A DNA stretch of 12,880 nt from Dictyocoela muelleri (GCA_016256075.1 SDVU01000494.1:1-12880); one strand, 5' to 3'; positions 1 to 7,744 are shown, counted from the first letter of the stretch. Notes: generated by a model from the letters alone, not told the origin. Numbers and translations are program-made.

Positions 1-137
1 AGTAGTGATAATAAAATTTCATGAAAAAGCCTCTAATTACCTGTATCCTGCCGAGTCATTGATAAAACGAAAATCGCTTATACAACTGGGCTTCTGATAG
101 CTTAGGAAGTGACGTATTAATCGAACACCAAGATCCA
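1..137. other. Less AT-rich block of unknown nature
   Basis: This block has visibly more G and C than the DNA to its right, which hints at former coding or structural sequence. Plus-strand frame 2 is open for about 31 codons from the window edge and includes the residues EKASNYLYPAESLIKRK. It then stops near base 97. I recognise no family in this peptide or in the other frames. It may be the end of a gene or repeat lying mostly outside the window. Confidence 0.25.
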
Positions 138-213
138 AAGGTCGCAGTTCCAAGGTAGGAGATAGCTTTCCGGGTTGGCAGCTTAAGATGTTGTCAGCAT
201 GTAATATATATAA
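138..213 (+). repeat. Left arm of window-end inverted repeat
   Basis: This stretch reappears in reverse complement as the last 76 bases of the window (12805-12880). The core at 157-208 matches at roughly 45 of 52 positions and includes the shared strings CCGGGTTGGCAGCT and GATGTTGTCAGCATGTAATA. The outer 19 bases match less well. In one plus-strand frame both copies end at the same TAA after the codons for DVVSM, so a repeated coding end is possible, but each copy also has stops in that frame. It could equally be a non-coding dispersed repeat. Confidence 0.7.
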
Positions 214-494
214 TAATACATGAAAATGATCAAAATATAGGTAAATGTGAAATTATAAACACAGTATTATGATTACAGATATTAATGATAAATACTTTAG
301 CCTCATTACAAGCCGTAGATAATATTAAAAAAATCTGATTTAAGTTCCACAGCGATATTTACTAGCTTTAGATTAATGAAAGGGTGTTTATTATTCTTTC
401 ACGAAATTTTAATGATGAAAACGCATTTTTAATAAAAACATTATATTTTTCATTTGTAATGTAAATGTGTTCTAAGATCTGAAATTTTCGAGCC

Positions 495-510
495 TTGTAA
501 CGAAAGATGC
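495..510 (+). repeat. 16-base direct repeat, first copy
   Basis: The string TTGTAACGAAAGATGC occurs here and again exactly at 847-862, 352 bases apart. It is not low-complexity, so the match is unlikely to be chance in this AT-rich context. Short T-rich sequence lies near both copies, but the flanks do not clearly align. It may be a remnant of a duplicated segment or a short dispersed motif. Confidence 0.55.
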
Positions 511-577
511 CTATACAAAGAGTCCTTGTACCTTTGACATTTAAAAAATTAATAAATAATGAAATAATGAAACAATA

Positions 578-622
578 AATTGATCAATTAAAAATTGATT
601 AATTAAAAATTGATTAATTAAA
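578..622 (+). repeat. 15-base tandem repeat, three units
   Basis: Three consecutive 15-base units of AATTGATYAATTAAA start at 578, 593 and 608. Only one base differs between them. The unit is nearly self-complementary. It is a simple microsatellite-like array with no evident function. Confidence 0.85.
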
Positions 623-846
623 AAAAATCAAAAATAACCGAAAAATATTGAAAATATACACTGGCTTGATCCTTTTTTTACGGCTATAAAAGTTTCATTA
701 TTTATTTCAAACATATAGGGAATCGTCGCTTATGAAATCCTTATTCCTTAAATATTTATTTTCTTTTAAAAATCTCGAAAATCGTCAATTTTTAATTTTT
801 TTAATAAATCTAATTTTATAGGGGTGAACTATTTAAAAAATTGCTT

Positions 847-862
847 TTGTAACGAAAGATGC
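847..862 (+). repeat. 16-base direct repeat, second copy
   Basis: This is the exact second copy of the 16-mer at 495-510, in the same orientation. Confidence 0.55.
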
Positions 863-983
863 TTTCAATATATAGGAAACTTTTTTAAAGGTCCGAGTTT
901 TTCTTTAAAATTTTAAGTTTTGAGATTTTGGATAAAACTTTTAAAGTTTCAATTAAAAAATTCTAAGAATTTATTATAAATAA

Positions 984-1032
984 TTTTTAAGTTTGTTAAT
1001 TTAAATAAATTTTAAGCCTGTTAATTTAAATG
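984..1032 (+). repeat. Degenerate 25-base tandem duplication
   Basis: Two adjacent units of about 25 bases share the pattern TTTTAAG..TGTTAATTTAAAT. A further partial unit follows at about 1033-1048. It is low-complexity sequence with no function implied. Confidence 0.5.
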
Positions 1033-1079
1033 ATTTTTAAATTTAAATGTAAAATTTGAGATTTTTAATTATAATGCAA

Positions 1080-1199
1080 ACCTTCAAGCCCGAGAACACC
1101 CAGGCCTGTGATATTCAGCATTACACATTTTAAAATTATACTTTTTTATTTTTTGTATTTTAAAAATTAAACTTTTTGATATTGATTTCTACAACCCTC
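1080..1199 (+). promoter_or_regulatory. Upstream region of RPC11
   Basis: This stretch separates the AT-rich spacer from the RPC11 start. It has a local GC-richer patch at about 1083-1109, with CCCGAG and ACACCCAGGCC, and an AT-rich TATA-like string near 1131-1145. A CCC trinucleotide lies three bases before the ATG at 1200. CCC or GGG motifs close to the start codon are known from microsporidian promoters, and the match here is by eye. The transcription start cannot be placed from sequence alone. Confidence 0.4.
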
Positions 1200-1508
1200 A
1201 TGTTTTTTTGTCCAAATTGCAAAAACCTTCTAATCGTTGAGCAAGCTAAAAATTATTTATTAGTTTGTCAGACATGTGACTATATCTATGAATTATCACA
1301 TAAAGAAAGAATTATTAAGTACAAAATAAATAAAAATGAACGCATTCTTGATAAAGATGATGAATTCAAATATGCCAGTAAATGTGAGAAATTATGCGTT
1401 TGTGGTAATAATAGAGCTGCATTTTATGAAATGCAGACTAGAAGTGCTGATGAACCGATGACTATATTTTATCAATGTACAAAGTGTAGAAATATCTGGA
1501 AGGAGTAG
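1200..1508 (+). CDS. RPC11: RNA polymerase III subunit RPC11 (C11, POLR3K)
   Basis: The 102-residue protein matches the RPC11 family in layout. It has an N-terminal zinc ribbon with Cys4-Pro-Asn-Cys7 and Cys23-x2-Cys26, a charged linker, and a C-terminal TFIIS-like ribbon. The hallmark QTRSADEPMT at residues 79-88 carries the acidic Asp84-Glu85 pair. Cys93-x2-Cys96 and a final WKE follow. In known RPC11 this C-terminal hairpin reaches the Pol III active site for RNA cleavage, termination and reinitiation in the nucleus. Human and yeast proteins are 108 and 110 residues, so this one is full length. An ATG at 1176 is in frame, but I chose 1200 because the family starts M-x-FCPxC. The first half of the C-terminal Cys cluster is unusual, with Cys62, Cys66 and Cys68 rather than one plain CxxC. 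There is no intron. The frame looks intact and functional. Confidence 0.93.
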   Translation: MFFCPNCKNLLIVEQAKNYLLVCQTCDYIYELSHKERIIKYKINKNERILDKDDEFKYASKCEKLCVCGNNRAAFYEMQTRSADEPMTIFYQCTKCRNIWKE

Positions 1509-1590
1509 TTTAGATATATTAAAATAATTTTATATACTTTTTGATTAATATTTTTTAATATGATATAAATAATTAGAAAACTGATAATGT
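1509..1590. other. RPC11 3' flank
   Basis: This is a short AT-rich stretch between the RPC11 stop codon and the left end of the Merlin element. No canonical AATAAA is present in it; AT-rich variants such as ATATAAATAATT are. The Merlin element thus sits about 80 bases past the gene. Confidence 0.4.
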
Positions 1591-1616
1591 GGGGCTTGTT
1601 AACTTAGCGGACTAAA
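1591..1616 (+). repeat. Merlin left terminal inverted repeat
   Basis: It begins GGGGCTTGTTAACTTAGC and ends with GGACTAAA. It matches the reverse complement of 2666-2691 at 20 of 26 positions. Directly inside it, 1617-1635 forms a hairpin of CCAAAGGT against ACCTTGG with a four-base loop. Confidence 0.85.
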
Positions 1617-1709
1617 CCAAAGGTCACTACCTTGGATTTAAAAATTTTGAAATCATTAAAGATTTACATTTAAAAATAAAATAAAAATTATACAAATGAA
1701 AAAAATATA

Positions 1710-2602
1710 TTAATTAAGAATTATTTTAAATATACCGATAAAAATTATTGAAAATTCTGAAGAAGTAATTCCATATAAAAATCTTCGCTTAAAAACATAT
1801 TCTTCAATCCAATTATCAATATTTGATAGTTTTACACCATTTCCACGCCTCATCGTACCTTTCAAATCCGACAAGAAAGCTTCGATATCATTAATATGGT
1901 CTCCGAATTAGTTTACAAAGCCATCATTATGAATTACTATTTTATGATCTAATAAAAGTTTTTTTGTAACTCTTGGATATGAAGGATATCCATCTGTTAT
2001 AAAATTTCCAAATGGTTTAACTAATGGTCTCAAAATTTGTACGATTGTATCTACTTGTCTATTCGCTACCCTTTTAAGAAAAAATTTACTTTTATCATTG
2101 ACGTCAATCACTCCTAAAATCCAAACAATACAGGTGTTTCGTCATCGGTTGTAAATAGGTTTTTAATTACCCCCCCCCTTCTCGATAAAACTGTTTCATC
2201 CGCTTGTAATTCCGTATTAGGGCCTCCTAAAATAAGTGGTCTTTTTGAAATGTATATTTTATAAGCCAACCTTAAATTCTTCTTAATTTTATGGATTGTA
2301 TTATTCGGCAAGTTTTACCAAATGTTTAATTGCTTATAAGAAACTCCTGACATCAATAAATAAATTATATGGAAATATTTAGGCAGTGGTAAATTTGTAC
2401 GTAAAATTAATTCTCTATATTGACATTTTGCTGTTTTGAATCTAAATCCAATATGTTTATTTGTATCTCTTGTATATATTTTAAACAATGTGATGTTGTT
2501 ACATTTTATACACATTTTTTGAGATTCAACGAGATTATTACCAATTATAAAATTCATGCACTCATTTATATCATTAAAAATCTCATCAATTATTGAAATC
2601 AT
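1710..2602 (-). pseudogene. Merlin/IS1595-like transposase, broken
   Basis: The reading frame runs from an ATG at 2602 to a TAA at 1710-1712, about 297 codons, a normal length for Merlin. The N-terminal part has a CxxC zinc motif (MCIKCNN, near residue 31) and the family-typical segment ending GVSYKQLNIW. The catalytic domain follows: first acidic site in LQADETVLSRRG, second in TDGYPSYP, then HNDGF, third in the HINDIEAF segment, and the family-typical EEYVFKRRF near the C-terminus. Three breaks are visible: an in-frame TAA at 2315-2317, one frameshift between about 2115 and 2150, and an in-frame TAA at 1908-1910. All motifs remain readable, so the loss is fairly recent. The protein would bind the 26-base inverted ends flanking it. 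Confidence 0.88.
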
Positions 2603-2651
2603 ATGGGGGTATACAAATTTTTCTTTTTTTTTTTGCTTTTGTTAGTTTTAG

Positions 2652-2673
2652 GGACTAAAAACATATTTAGTCC
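2652..2673. repeat. Perfect palindromic hairpin in Merlin right end
   Basis: GGACTAAA at 2652-2659 pairs perfectly with TTTAGTCC at 2666-2673 across a six-base loop. The same GGACTAAA octamer closes the left inverted repeat at 1609-1616. The octamer is thus present three times in the element and may be part of the transposase binding site. That role is inferred. Confidence 0.7.
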
Positions 2674-2691
2674 GTAAAACTTACAAGCCAC
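2666..2691 (-). repeat. Merlin right terminal inverted repeat
   Basis: Its reverse complement begins GTGGCTTGTAAGTTTTAC and ends GGACTAAA, partnering 1591-1616. The outer end is placed where similarity to the left end stops. Confidence 0.85.
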
Positions 2692-3040
2692 AAAATATTT
2701 TAATTTTCACTATTAATTGTTCATTTTTAAGCTATTGGAAATTATAATAATTGAATTTAGCTTGGTATTAATTAAGGTATTTAGATGTCAGTGATATCCT
2801 TCACGAAATTAGTAGTTCTAGTAATATTCAATCTTTTTATTTCGTATAAATTCAGAAAACTCAGGTTTAATAACTCTTTTTACACCCAAGACATTCTCCT
2901 TGGAACCACTTATAATGTTTTAATATATCTTCCATTTTTTTAAAATTATATGTTTCCATAGTCTTGAAACTACTAGTCCCACATCGTTTGCTGGTAAAAA
3001 GATAATGTGAATTCATTTATATTGTAATTTAATTTTATAG
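2692..3040. other. Spacer with coding-like scraps on the minus strand
   Basis: No gene can be supported. On the minus strand an ATG near 2960 opens about 30 codons with a CxxC (GECLGCKKS). In a neighbouring frame the residues VKRVIKPEFSEFIRNKKIEY are followed by several stops. This looks like decayed coding sequence rather than random AT-rich DNA, but I cannot name its family. Confidence 0.3.
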
Positions 3041-3400
3041 TTAACAAAAATGATTTTTTAAAACCATAGCAGTGGATCCTAAGATAAACGATATGACCAA
3101 GATGAAAGTTACGACCAAATAAAAAGAATTGAGAATATACTCTTTAAAGCATTGTGTTAGTAAGTCATAAAAACGATAAATTATTGATTTTTGGGCGGTA
3201 AAAATAGTTAAAATTTTTTTCACAAATTCATGAATAGATTTTTTTATAGGATCCCACCTTTCCATTTTTAATAAAGCGAAAGATTTTTTTGTAAAAGCAC
3301 ATTCTATGCCCACTAGAAATATAAAAAATTTTTTGAAATATGAAAGCGAAGATTTAAAAGGCTGTCTGAAAAAAAGACGAAGACACTCTTTGACTGACAT
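3041..3400 (-). CDS. Hypothetical protein with a C-terminal membrane segment
   Basis: This is an uninterrupted frame of 119 codons from an ATG at 3398-3400, with an in-frame TAG eight codons upstream. Such a length is uncommon by chance at this base composition, and the local GC is somewhat higher than in the flanks. The product is basic and rich in Phe, Lys and Ile. Residues about 90-113 (LNSFYLVVTFILVISFILG and following) form one strong membrane segment, ending in a short tail, NHFC. A weaker hydrophobic patch lies near residues 20-35. I recognise no family. A CCC motif lies roughly 30 bases upstream of the ATG. It could be a real tail-anchored microsporidian protein, the C-terminal end of a larger decayed gene, or a chance frame. 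Confidence 0.4.
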   Translation of the reverse strand: MSVKECLRLFFRQPFKSSLSYFKKFFIFLVGIECAFTKKSFALLKMERWDPIKKSIHEFVKKILTIFTAQKSIIYRFYDLLTQCFKEYILNSFYLVVTFILVISFILGSTAMVLKNHFC

Positions 3401-3703
3401 AAGGCGTTTCAGAAAAAAACTCTACGGGATATTTTTATAACCCTTATGAAAGAATTTAAAATTCGAAAATCAGAAAAAAATGTCGTAGGAATTTTTCAGA
3501 TTGTTTTAGGCATTTAGTCACAAAAATATTTATAAAAAATACTCATATGGTTCATTTTAATAAATAAAATATAATTTAATAAACATATAATAATAAAAAA
3601 TAAAATATTGTATGTATAAAATTATTAATAATTAAAATAAAGGTAAAAATCATTCAGTTGGATGTCTTATATTTGAAGATAAAAGACATGTAAGTCATAT
3701 TAT
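3401..3703. other. AT-rich spacer
   Basis: I see no gene here. It holds the upstream region of the minus-strand frame that begins at 3400. It also holds a seven-base inverted pair, ATGTCTT at 3662-3668 and AAGACAT at 3683-3689, just outside the inverted-repeat unit that follows. Confidence 0.5.
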
Positions 3704-3825
3704 TTCGCGCTCCAAAAGCGTGACATATGCGCTTGAAGCGACATTTTATTTTTTATTAAAAATATCACCAGGAGGAATCAAACCCAGTATCTCTAACCAA
3801 ATCAATATTCTTCAAATACCTATGT
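3704..3825 (-). repeat. Left inverted end with tRNA-like segment
   Basis: Read on the minus strand it contains GAATATTGATTT, then the B-box-like GGTTTGATTCC (3774-3784), then an A-rich run, then TCGCTTCAAGCGCATATGTC and a GC-rich tail. The same order occurs on the plus strand at 4676-4812. The GC-rich end is the outer one. Confidence 0.7.
3774..3784 (-). promoter_or_regulatory. tRNA-like B-box in left inverted end
   Basis: Read on the minus strand this is GGTTTGATTCC, which fits the T-arm and pol III B-box consensus GGTTCRANNCC with one departure. About 50 bases upstream on that strand, TGGTTAGTTAAGT resembles an A-box. No full cloverleaf can be folded, so it is tRNA-like rather than a tRNA. 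Confidence 0.4.
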
Positions 3826-3860
3826 GTTTACTTAACTAACCACGATTCTAGACAGTTTAA

Positions 3861-4082
3861 TCAGTGTATGTGTTTCATAATGAGTGTGAAACATATACAA
3901 AATCTGAACGTTGTTTTATATTTAAATGTTTCATGTGAGAAACATACATGCTGATAAAGCTATAAAAGGAAACGTGATTCTTTAAGGATGCCTTATTTCA
4001 ATAAATTCAATTTAAATAAAAAATCTTTATTAAATAACTATTTAATAAATCCGCGGAACTGGGTCAACGCCCACAACCTACA
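3861..4082 (+). promoter_or_regulatory. Promoter-like block, possible solo LTR fossil
   Basis: In order it holds two dyads of the same motif (TGTTTCA/TGAAACA at 3871-3893 and ATGTTTC/GAAACAT at 3926-3945), a good TATA box (TATAAAAGG at 3961-3969) and AATAAA signals at 4000-4005 and 4015-4020. It ends in a GC-richer stretch at about 4051-4080. That order of TATA box, polyadenylation signal and short GC-rich tail is what an LTR shows. However, no second copy, primer site or target duplication is visible, so an ordinary promoter is an alternative. Confidence 0.3.
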
Positions 4083-4675
4083 CTATGAAAACTAAAATTA
4101 TATTTTTAAATATAATTAAATATTTATATATAGTTTTTTTAAATAATAATAAAAATTAAATATAGTCTCAAATTATTAGAGGAAAAATTAAAAGATTGAG
4201 ACTAGATTCGAGTTATGTTAAGAGTTTATCTTTAATTACTTATTATTAAAGTAAAATACTTTTAAGAATAAAAAAAAATATATGTATTAAATAAATTATT
4301 ACTATAAAAAAAGTAATTTTTATTTTGTAAAAAAAATTAAATTTTATTTTATTTTATTTAAATTTTTTTTTTTCATTTCTTTTATAAAATTAAAAAATTT
4401 TTATATTTAATTAAATTACTGGCGGACAATTTATTACCATATGAATTCGTCCAAATTTTGAGGTCTATCATGTAAAAAAATATATAATCATTATGAATAA
4501 TTATTTGAATATTTTTAATAAAATAAGAAATGATTTTTTTAAGTATTGTAGTTTTATTTTCTTTTTTATTTAAAATATTCAATATTTATTTTTTATTGAC
4601 TATAAATTTTTATTATTATTTAAAAAAACTATATATAAATATTCAATTATATTGAAAAATATTATTTTAGTTTTT
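4083..4675. other. AT-rich interior without a gene
   Basis: Apart from the inverted pair at 4163-4204, this is almost pure A/T. The open frames seen on the minus strand here are consequences of base composition and have no recognisable domain. Confidence 0.55.
4163..4204. repeat. Perfect 9-base inverted repeat
   Basis: TAGTCTCAA at 4163-4171 pairs with TTGAGACTA at 4196-4204 across a 24-base A-rich loop. It could be a hairpin or the ends of a tiny foldback. Confidence 0.6.
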
Positions 4676-4812
4676 ATAGTGTAGGATTTGTAGAATATTG
4701 ATTTACTTTGCAGTACTTGGTTCGAATCCTCTAGTGACATTTTAAATATAAAATAAAAATGTTGCTTCAAGTGCATATGTCGCACGCGAAGCGGCGACAT
4801 ATTATTTAATAA
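4676..4812 (+). repeat. Right inverted end with tRNA-like segment
   Basis: This is the inverted partner of 3704-3825. It reads GAATATTGATTT, then the B-box at 4719-4729, an A-rich run, GTTGCTTCAAGTGCATATGT, and then a GC-rich hairpin. In that hairpin ATGTCGC (4777-4783) pairs with GCGACAT (4794-4800). Confidence 0.7.
4719..4729 (+). promoter_or_regulatory. Perfect tRNA-type B-box in right inverted end
   Basis: GGTTCGAATCC is an exact match to the pol III internal B-box, the tRNA T-arm. The bases around it do not make a paired T-stem, and no acceptor stem can be formed. It is therefore not a functional tRNA but probably tRNA-derived, as in SINE heads. Confidence 0.55.
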
Positions 4813-4890
4813 TTTTACTTTTAATGTTTATTCTTAATAGAGTTTGATAATAAAAAAAAATAAGAGGTTATCGATAATAAAAAAATAAGA

Positions 4891-5041
4891 AATCAGTAGT
4901 AATAGAAATATTTTAATTTTAAAAGTAGTCGATTACTAATTGATATAGAAAAGGTGGGATATGTAAAAATTACGCAATCGAAATTACATAAAAATGATGA
5001 TTATTTAGATACACTTGTGGGTAATTAAATGTTTATTTTTA
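4891..5041 (+). repeat. 150-base direct repeat, left copy
   Basis: It begins AATCAGTAGTAATAGAAA and ends GGTAATTAAATGTTTATTTT. It matches 10831-10979 in the same orientation at about nine bases in ten. The best-conserved part is the centre, with ATTGATATAGAAAAGG and ATGTAAAAATTACGCAATC. The two copies bracket the MULE and the LTR element inside it. No coding sense is evident. Confidence 0.85.
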
Positions 5042-5085
5042 TTGCTTAAAACCATAAACTGAACAAAGTCGAGTTTTCGGGTTGA

Positions 5086-5118
5086 GTTTTGTCGATTTTA
5101 CATAAAACTCGACAAAAC
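5086..5118. repeat. Hairpin at MULE left end
   Basis: GTTTTGTCGATTTTA (5086-5100) pairs with TAAAACTCGACAAAAC (5103-5118), with one bulged base and a two-base loop. The right arm is also the inverted partner of 10803-10816 at the far side of the MULE. Confidence 0.8.
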
Positions 5119-5214
5119 CCCTAATGAACAATAATTTTGAAATTTTTAAATTACACAGAAACAAGAAAAAACTTATATATGACAGTTATATATATAATTT
5201 GCCAAAAGAAACAA

Positions 5215-6004
5215 GTTTTTACATTTATTGGTGATATGTTTGCCGTGATTGTTCAGGAAGATTACATACTTGTATTTAAACTAGTTACGTAATCTATCAA
5301 GAATGTCATTATCATGATATTGAAAATGATAAAATTGCAAAATAATTTAAATAATTTAAATAATTTATTAAAAGGCAAAGCAACACAAAAAATGAACCAT
5401 TTGACTCTTCCTTACTTTCGGGAATGAATGAAATTCAAGAAATTAGAGGATACAAATTGCAAAAATATAAAAGTTTGTGAGATTATAATCTAGACTGGGA
5501 AAAAATGTTTCCGAGTTTTCAAATAGTTTTAATGATGAATTACAGGAGTTTCATAAATAAACATTTGTTTATAAATTATTCATACAATATGATAGTGGCT
5601 CTCTCGATGAAAATCGAATCTAATTTTCACAACTGAATATAATTTGAGAATTTTAGACTAAAGAGAAACATGGCTATGTGATGACACATTTTTTGTTTTC
5701 CCGAAAGATTTTTTTTTAGCAAGTATATATCATACATTTCCCATATTTCGAAAAATTAATACTAATGATTTATAACATTATGAAAAATAAAAATGTGACA
5801 TCAAATAAATTTATTTTTATCTTATTAAGTAGAAAGTGTCCGAAAACCAAGAAATATTATTGTTGATTTTGAAATAGCATCTTTCAATTCTATTTATAAA
5901 ACTTTTGAAAATTTGAAAATATTTGGATGTTATTTTCATTTTACACAAATCATTATAAGGTTTTTAAAACAAAATAAATATATAGAAATATATAAAAATA
6001 ATAT
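5215..6004 (+). pseudogene. MULE transposase, N-terminal and catalytic part
   Basis: Near 5220-5340 there is a possible FLYWCH-like start (VQEDYILVFK, then a Cys/His-bearing stretch in another frame). Near 5675-5740 one frame reads CDDTFFVFPKDFF, close to the first catalytic Asp region of MULEs (DGTFK). From 5829 to 6004 the frame is open. It contains IIVDFEIASFNSIY, the second Asp with its usual Glu, and then GCYFHFTQIIIRFLK, which matches the MULE signature GCxFHxxQ. Before 5829 the coding sequence is interrupted by several stops and frame changes, for example TAA at 5826-5828. The 3' end is cut by the LTR element. Such transposases act in the nucleus on the ends of their own element. Confidence 0.75.
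6001..6004. repeat. Target-site duplication, left
   Basis: ATAT directly precedes the 5' LTR and is repeated at 10250-10253 directly after the 3' LTR. Short AT-rich duplications are weak evidence alone. Here, removing the insert and one copy restores an open MULE frame. Confidence 0.75.
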
Positions 6005-6222
6005 TGTTGCAAATGTCTCATGACATTAAAGTGCCGAAAATAATCAAAATACGCATAGAACAAATTTATACGTAAAATTTAAATCACAAAATTGATAAAA
6101 AAACAATGAAACTAAACCCCATGCCTTCCAAGGTGAAAACGAAAACTCCTTCAATAAACAAAATTTCAAATCCATTTATTTAAATCATCTTCTTGGTAAC
6201 TCGATCGGTGTATTCCGATACA
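6005..6222 (+). repeat. 5' LTR
   Basis: It starts TGTTGCAAATGTCTCA and ends in ACA, so it has the usual TG...CA limits. Its body matches 10018-10249. The right limit was set by comparison with the 3' copy, whose last dozen bases are less alike, so it may be off by a few bases. Confidence 0.85.
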
Positions 6223-6239
6223 ACTTGAATTTAAGAGAT

Positions 6240-7190
6240 AAACGTTTGTTCCTAAGTAAGATCAACAATGAACTAGAACACATACCATATAACAAAATAG
6301 TGGGTGATAAATTCGATGTAGCTACATTTGAATGCGAAAATGTAGTCATTGGTATATAAATCCTTCATAAATAATCATGCTGATATCTATGAAGTCAAGA
6401 CATAACCCTTTGGATTCAGACGTTCCGACAACTTTTAAAAATTTGCCAATGAAGTTCTGAGACACAACACAAAGCCCTCAGGCAAATCGTAGGCATAAAG
6501 ATATAAAAGCAAATTAGAGAACCGACAGATGTCGAAGGATACCTAACAATGCTTCTCGACTTGAAATACAACAATGAACTATCTTACAAGTATTACTAAA
6601 GGTTCATAAATATAAGACTTCTCAATTATTACACCATAAAGAAGTACTACCGTGAAATATAACTGACATGTACAAAACTTGGAACATGTGAAGGATAGTG
6701 CGAGAAATTACAAAAATTAAAATAAACGAAGCCTTTTTCAAGACCTTGAATATGAAACAAAACTGGAATTTTCAAAATTTACATAACCGAGCCTTGATAC
6801 AGTCATGAGATCAGTAATGTTAACGGAAAACATGCTTATTGAAATATTGAATAGGGAAGTGGAAAATAGCACAAAAGATGATAATATATCTGATACGTTT
6901 GAAAGTCGTTTTAAGGATATGAAGTTTTTAGTAAAATAAAATTGTAAATATCATGAAGGAGATCCAAAGGTAAGCCTAAAACCGTTCTGCAGTGTGCATG
7001 TAACTGCAAATCATTAAAATTAAGAATTTCGTACTCAAAATAAGTGTTCGAGTTATAACAATAGAAACAACAATGACCGAAATAGTTAAAAATTTAATAA
7101 ATACCAAAGGAAAACAAATGAGAACTTCAAAAAGAATAATGAGGGCATCAACGACAGAATATTTACCATTAGAGAACCCGTGCCGAAACC
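6240..7190 (+). pseudogene. gag-like region of the LTR fossil
   Basis: This is the internal region between the 5' LTR and the protease. Its length and position are those of gag. The sequence is more codon-like than the surrounding spacer but too decayed for a clear capsid signature. It is assigned by position only. Confidence 0.5.
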
Positions 7191-7470
7191 TAAACCTATT
7201 TTATACCCACCAAAATTGAAGGAAACTCTTATGATGCCCTATTAGATGCAAGGTCCCTGTATAACTATGTATCGGATAAGATAATATCATAAATTAATAA
7301 TGCAAAAAGAACCCCCACAATTAAGAAAATGGTAGAAATGGCGAATGGAGTCAAAGTAGCAGTTCAAGATTCTTTCGAACTCCAAATATAAATGTAGAAA
7401 AATGCATCAACAGAAATTAAAAAAAAAACTTTTACGTTCTGTCTGGTTTTAACAATGACCTCTCAATCGG
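7191..7470 (+). pseudogene. Protease region of the LTR fossil
   Basis: The segment near 7232-7285 reads ALLDARSLYNYVSDKI, which resembles the start of a retroviral-type aspartic protease around its active-site turn. Its place, between the gag-like region and reverse transcriptase, agrees. It is part of a broken element. Confidence 0.55.
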
Positions 7471-7744
7471 CATGTATTTTAATTGAAAGCACGAGGTTAT
7501 TTTAAATATGAAAGACACTATAATAAATATCGACAGTAATGTATATGAAATCGATCATGAGACCGTAACTTGTATAGATTATGAAGAGACGTTGATTTCA
7601 AGAGCAAAAATATGAGATTTAAGCGAGGTACAAGAAAACTTAGAGACTATCCTAAGCAATGCAAGGAATAGAAACCACAAGCTTGGTTGTGTCATATAGT
7701 ATAACATGAAATTAAACTGAATACAAGTTTGAAGAAAGCAAAGC

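Larger units (their letters stand above)
214..1079. other. AT-rich spacer with short repeats
   Basis: No reading frame or RNA gene can be supported here. The stretch is mostly A/T runs. It contains a 15-base tandem repeat, a duplicated 16-mer (495-510 and 847-862) and a degenerate tandem duplication at 984-1032, listed separately. Confidence 0.6.
1591..2691 (-). mobile_element. Merlin-family DNA transposon, inactive
   Basis: The element is 1.1 kb and bounded by 26-base inverted ends that match at 20 of 26 positions. It contains one minus-strand transposase of the Merlin/IS1595 (ISXO2-like) family. That is the usual size and plan for Merlin, which moves by cut and paste and is frequent in microsporidia. 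I found no convincing 8-9 base target duplication next to the ends, which suggests decay or a slightly misplaced boundary. Both subterminal zones carry hairpins: 1617-1635 on the left and 2652-2673 on the right. The element is dead in cis because its transposase is broken. Confidence 0.85.
3704..4812. mobile_element. 1.1-kb unit with long inverted ends, non-coding
   Basis: The ends, about 3704-3825 and 4676-4812, are imperfect inverted copies of each other and about 120-135 bases long. Nothing between them codes for a protein. The reading frames open in this span are short, A/T-run driven and show no family likeness. The layout is that of a MITE or other non-autonomous DNA element, or of two oppositely oriented copies of a short dispersed repeat. 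I found no clear target duplication. The interior holds a promoter-like block (3861-4082) and a nine-base inverted pair (4163-4204). Confidence 0.5.

Noticed and set aside
578-622. A CRISPR-like array
   Set aside because: The units are directly abutting, with no spacers, in a eukaryotic AT-rich stretch; it is a simple tandem repeat.
1176-1199. A longer RPC11 start at the in-frame ATG at 1176
   Set aside because: The added residues have no counterpart in the family, which begins with a Met just before FCPxC. The CCC motif also fits the start at 1200 better.
1591-1640. A tRNA-like start (TTAACTTAGCGG) with a hairpin resembling an anticodon arm
   Set aside because: No T-arm or acceptor stem follows, and the sequence is fully explained as the Merlin left inverted repeat and its subterminal hairpin.
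4676-4745. A complete tRNA gene
   Set aside because: Only the B-box is good. The T-stem does not pair and no acceptor stem or anticodon arm can be formed.
4382-4800. Two minus-strand frames of 66 codons each (4382-4582 and 4600-4800)
   Set aside because: They are low-complexity Ile/Lys/Asn/Phe strings from A/T runs. The second runs across the inverted end with the tRNA-like B-box. Neither shows a domain.
5837-5850. GTGTCCGAAAACC as an inverted partner of the GTTTTCGGACAG near 10812
   Set aside because: The match is only about 11 bases, and it lies within the MULE coding region next to the catalytic motif, so it is probably chance.
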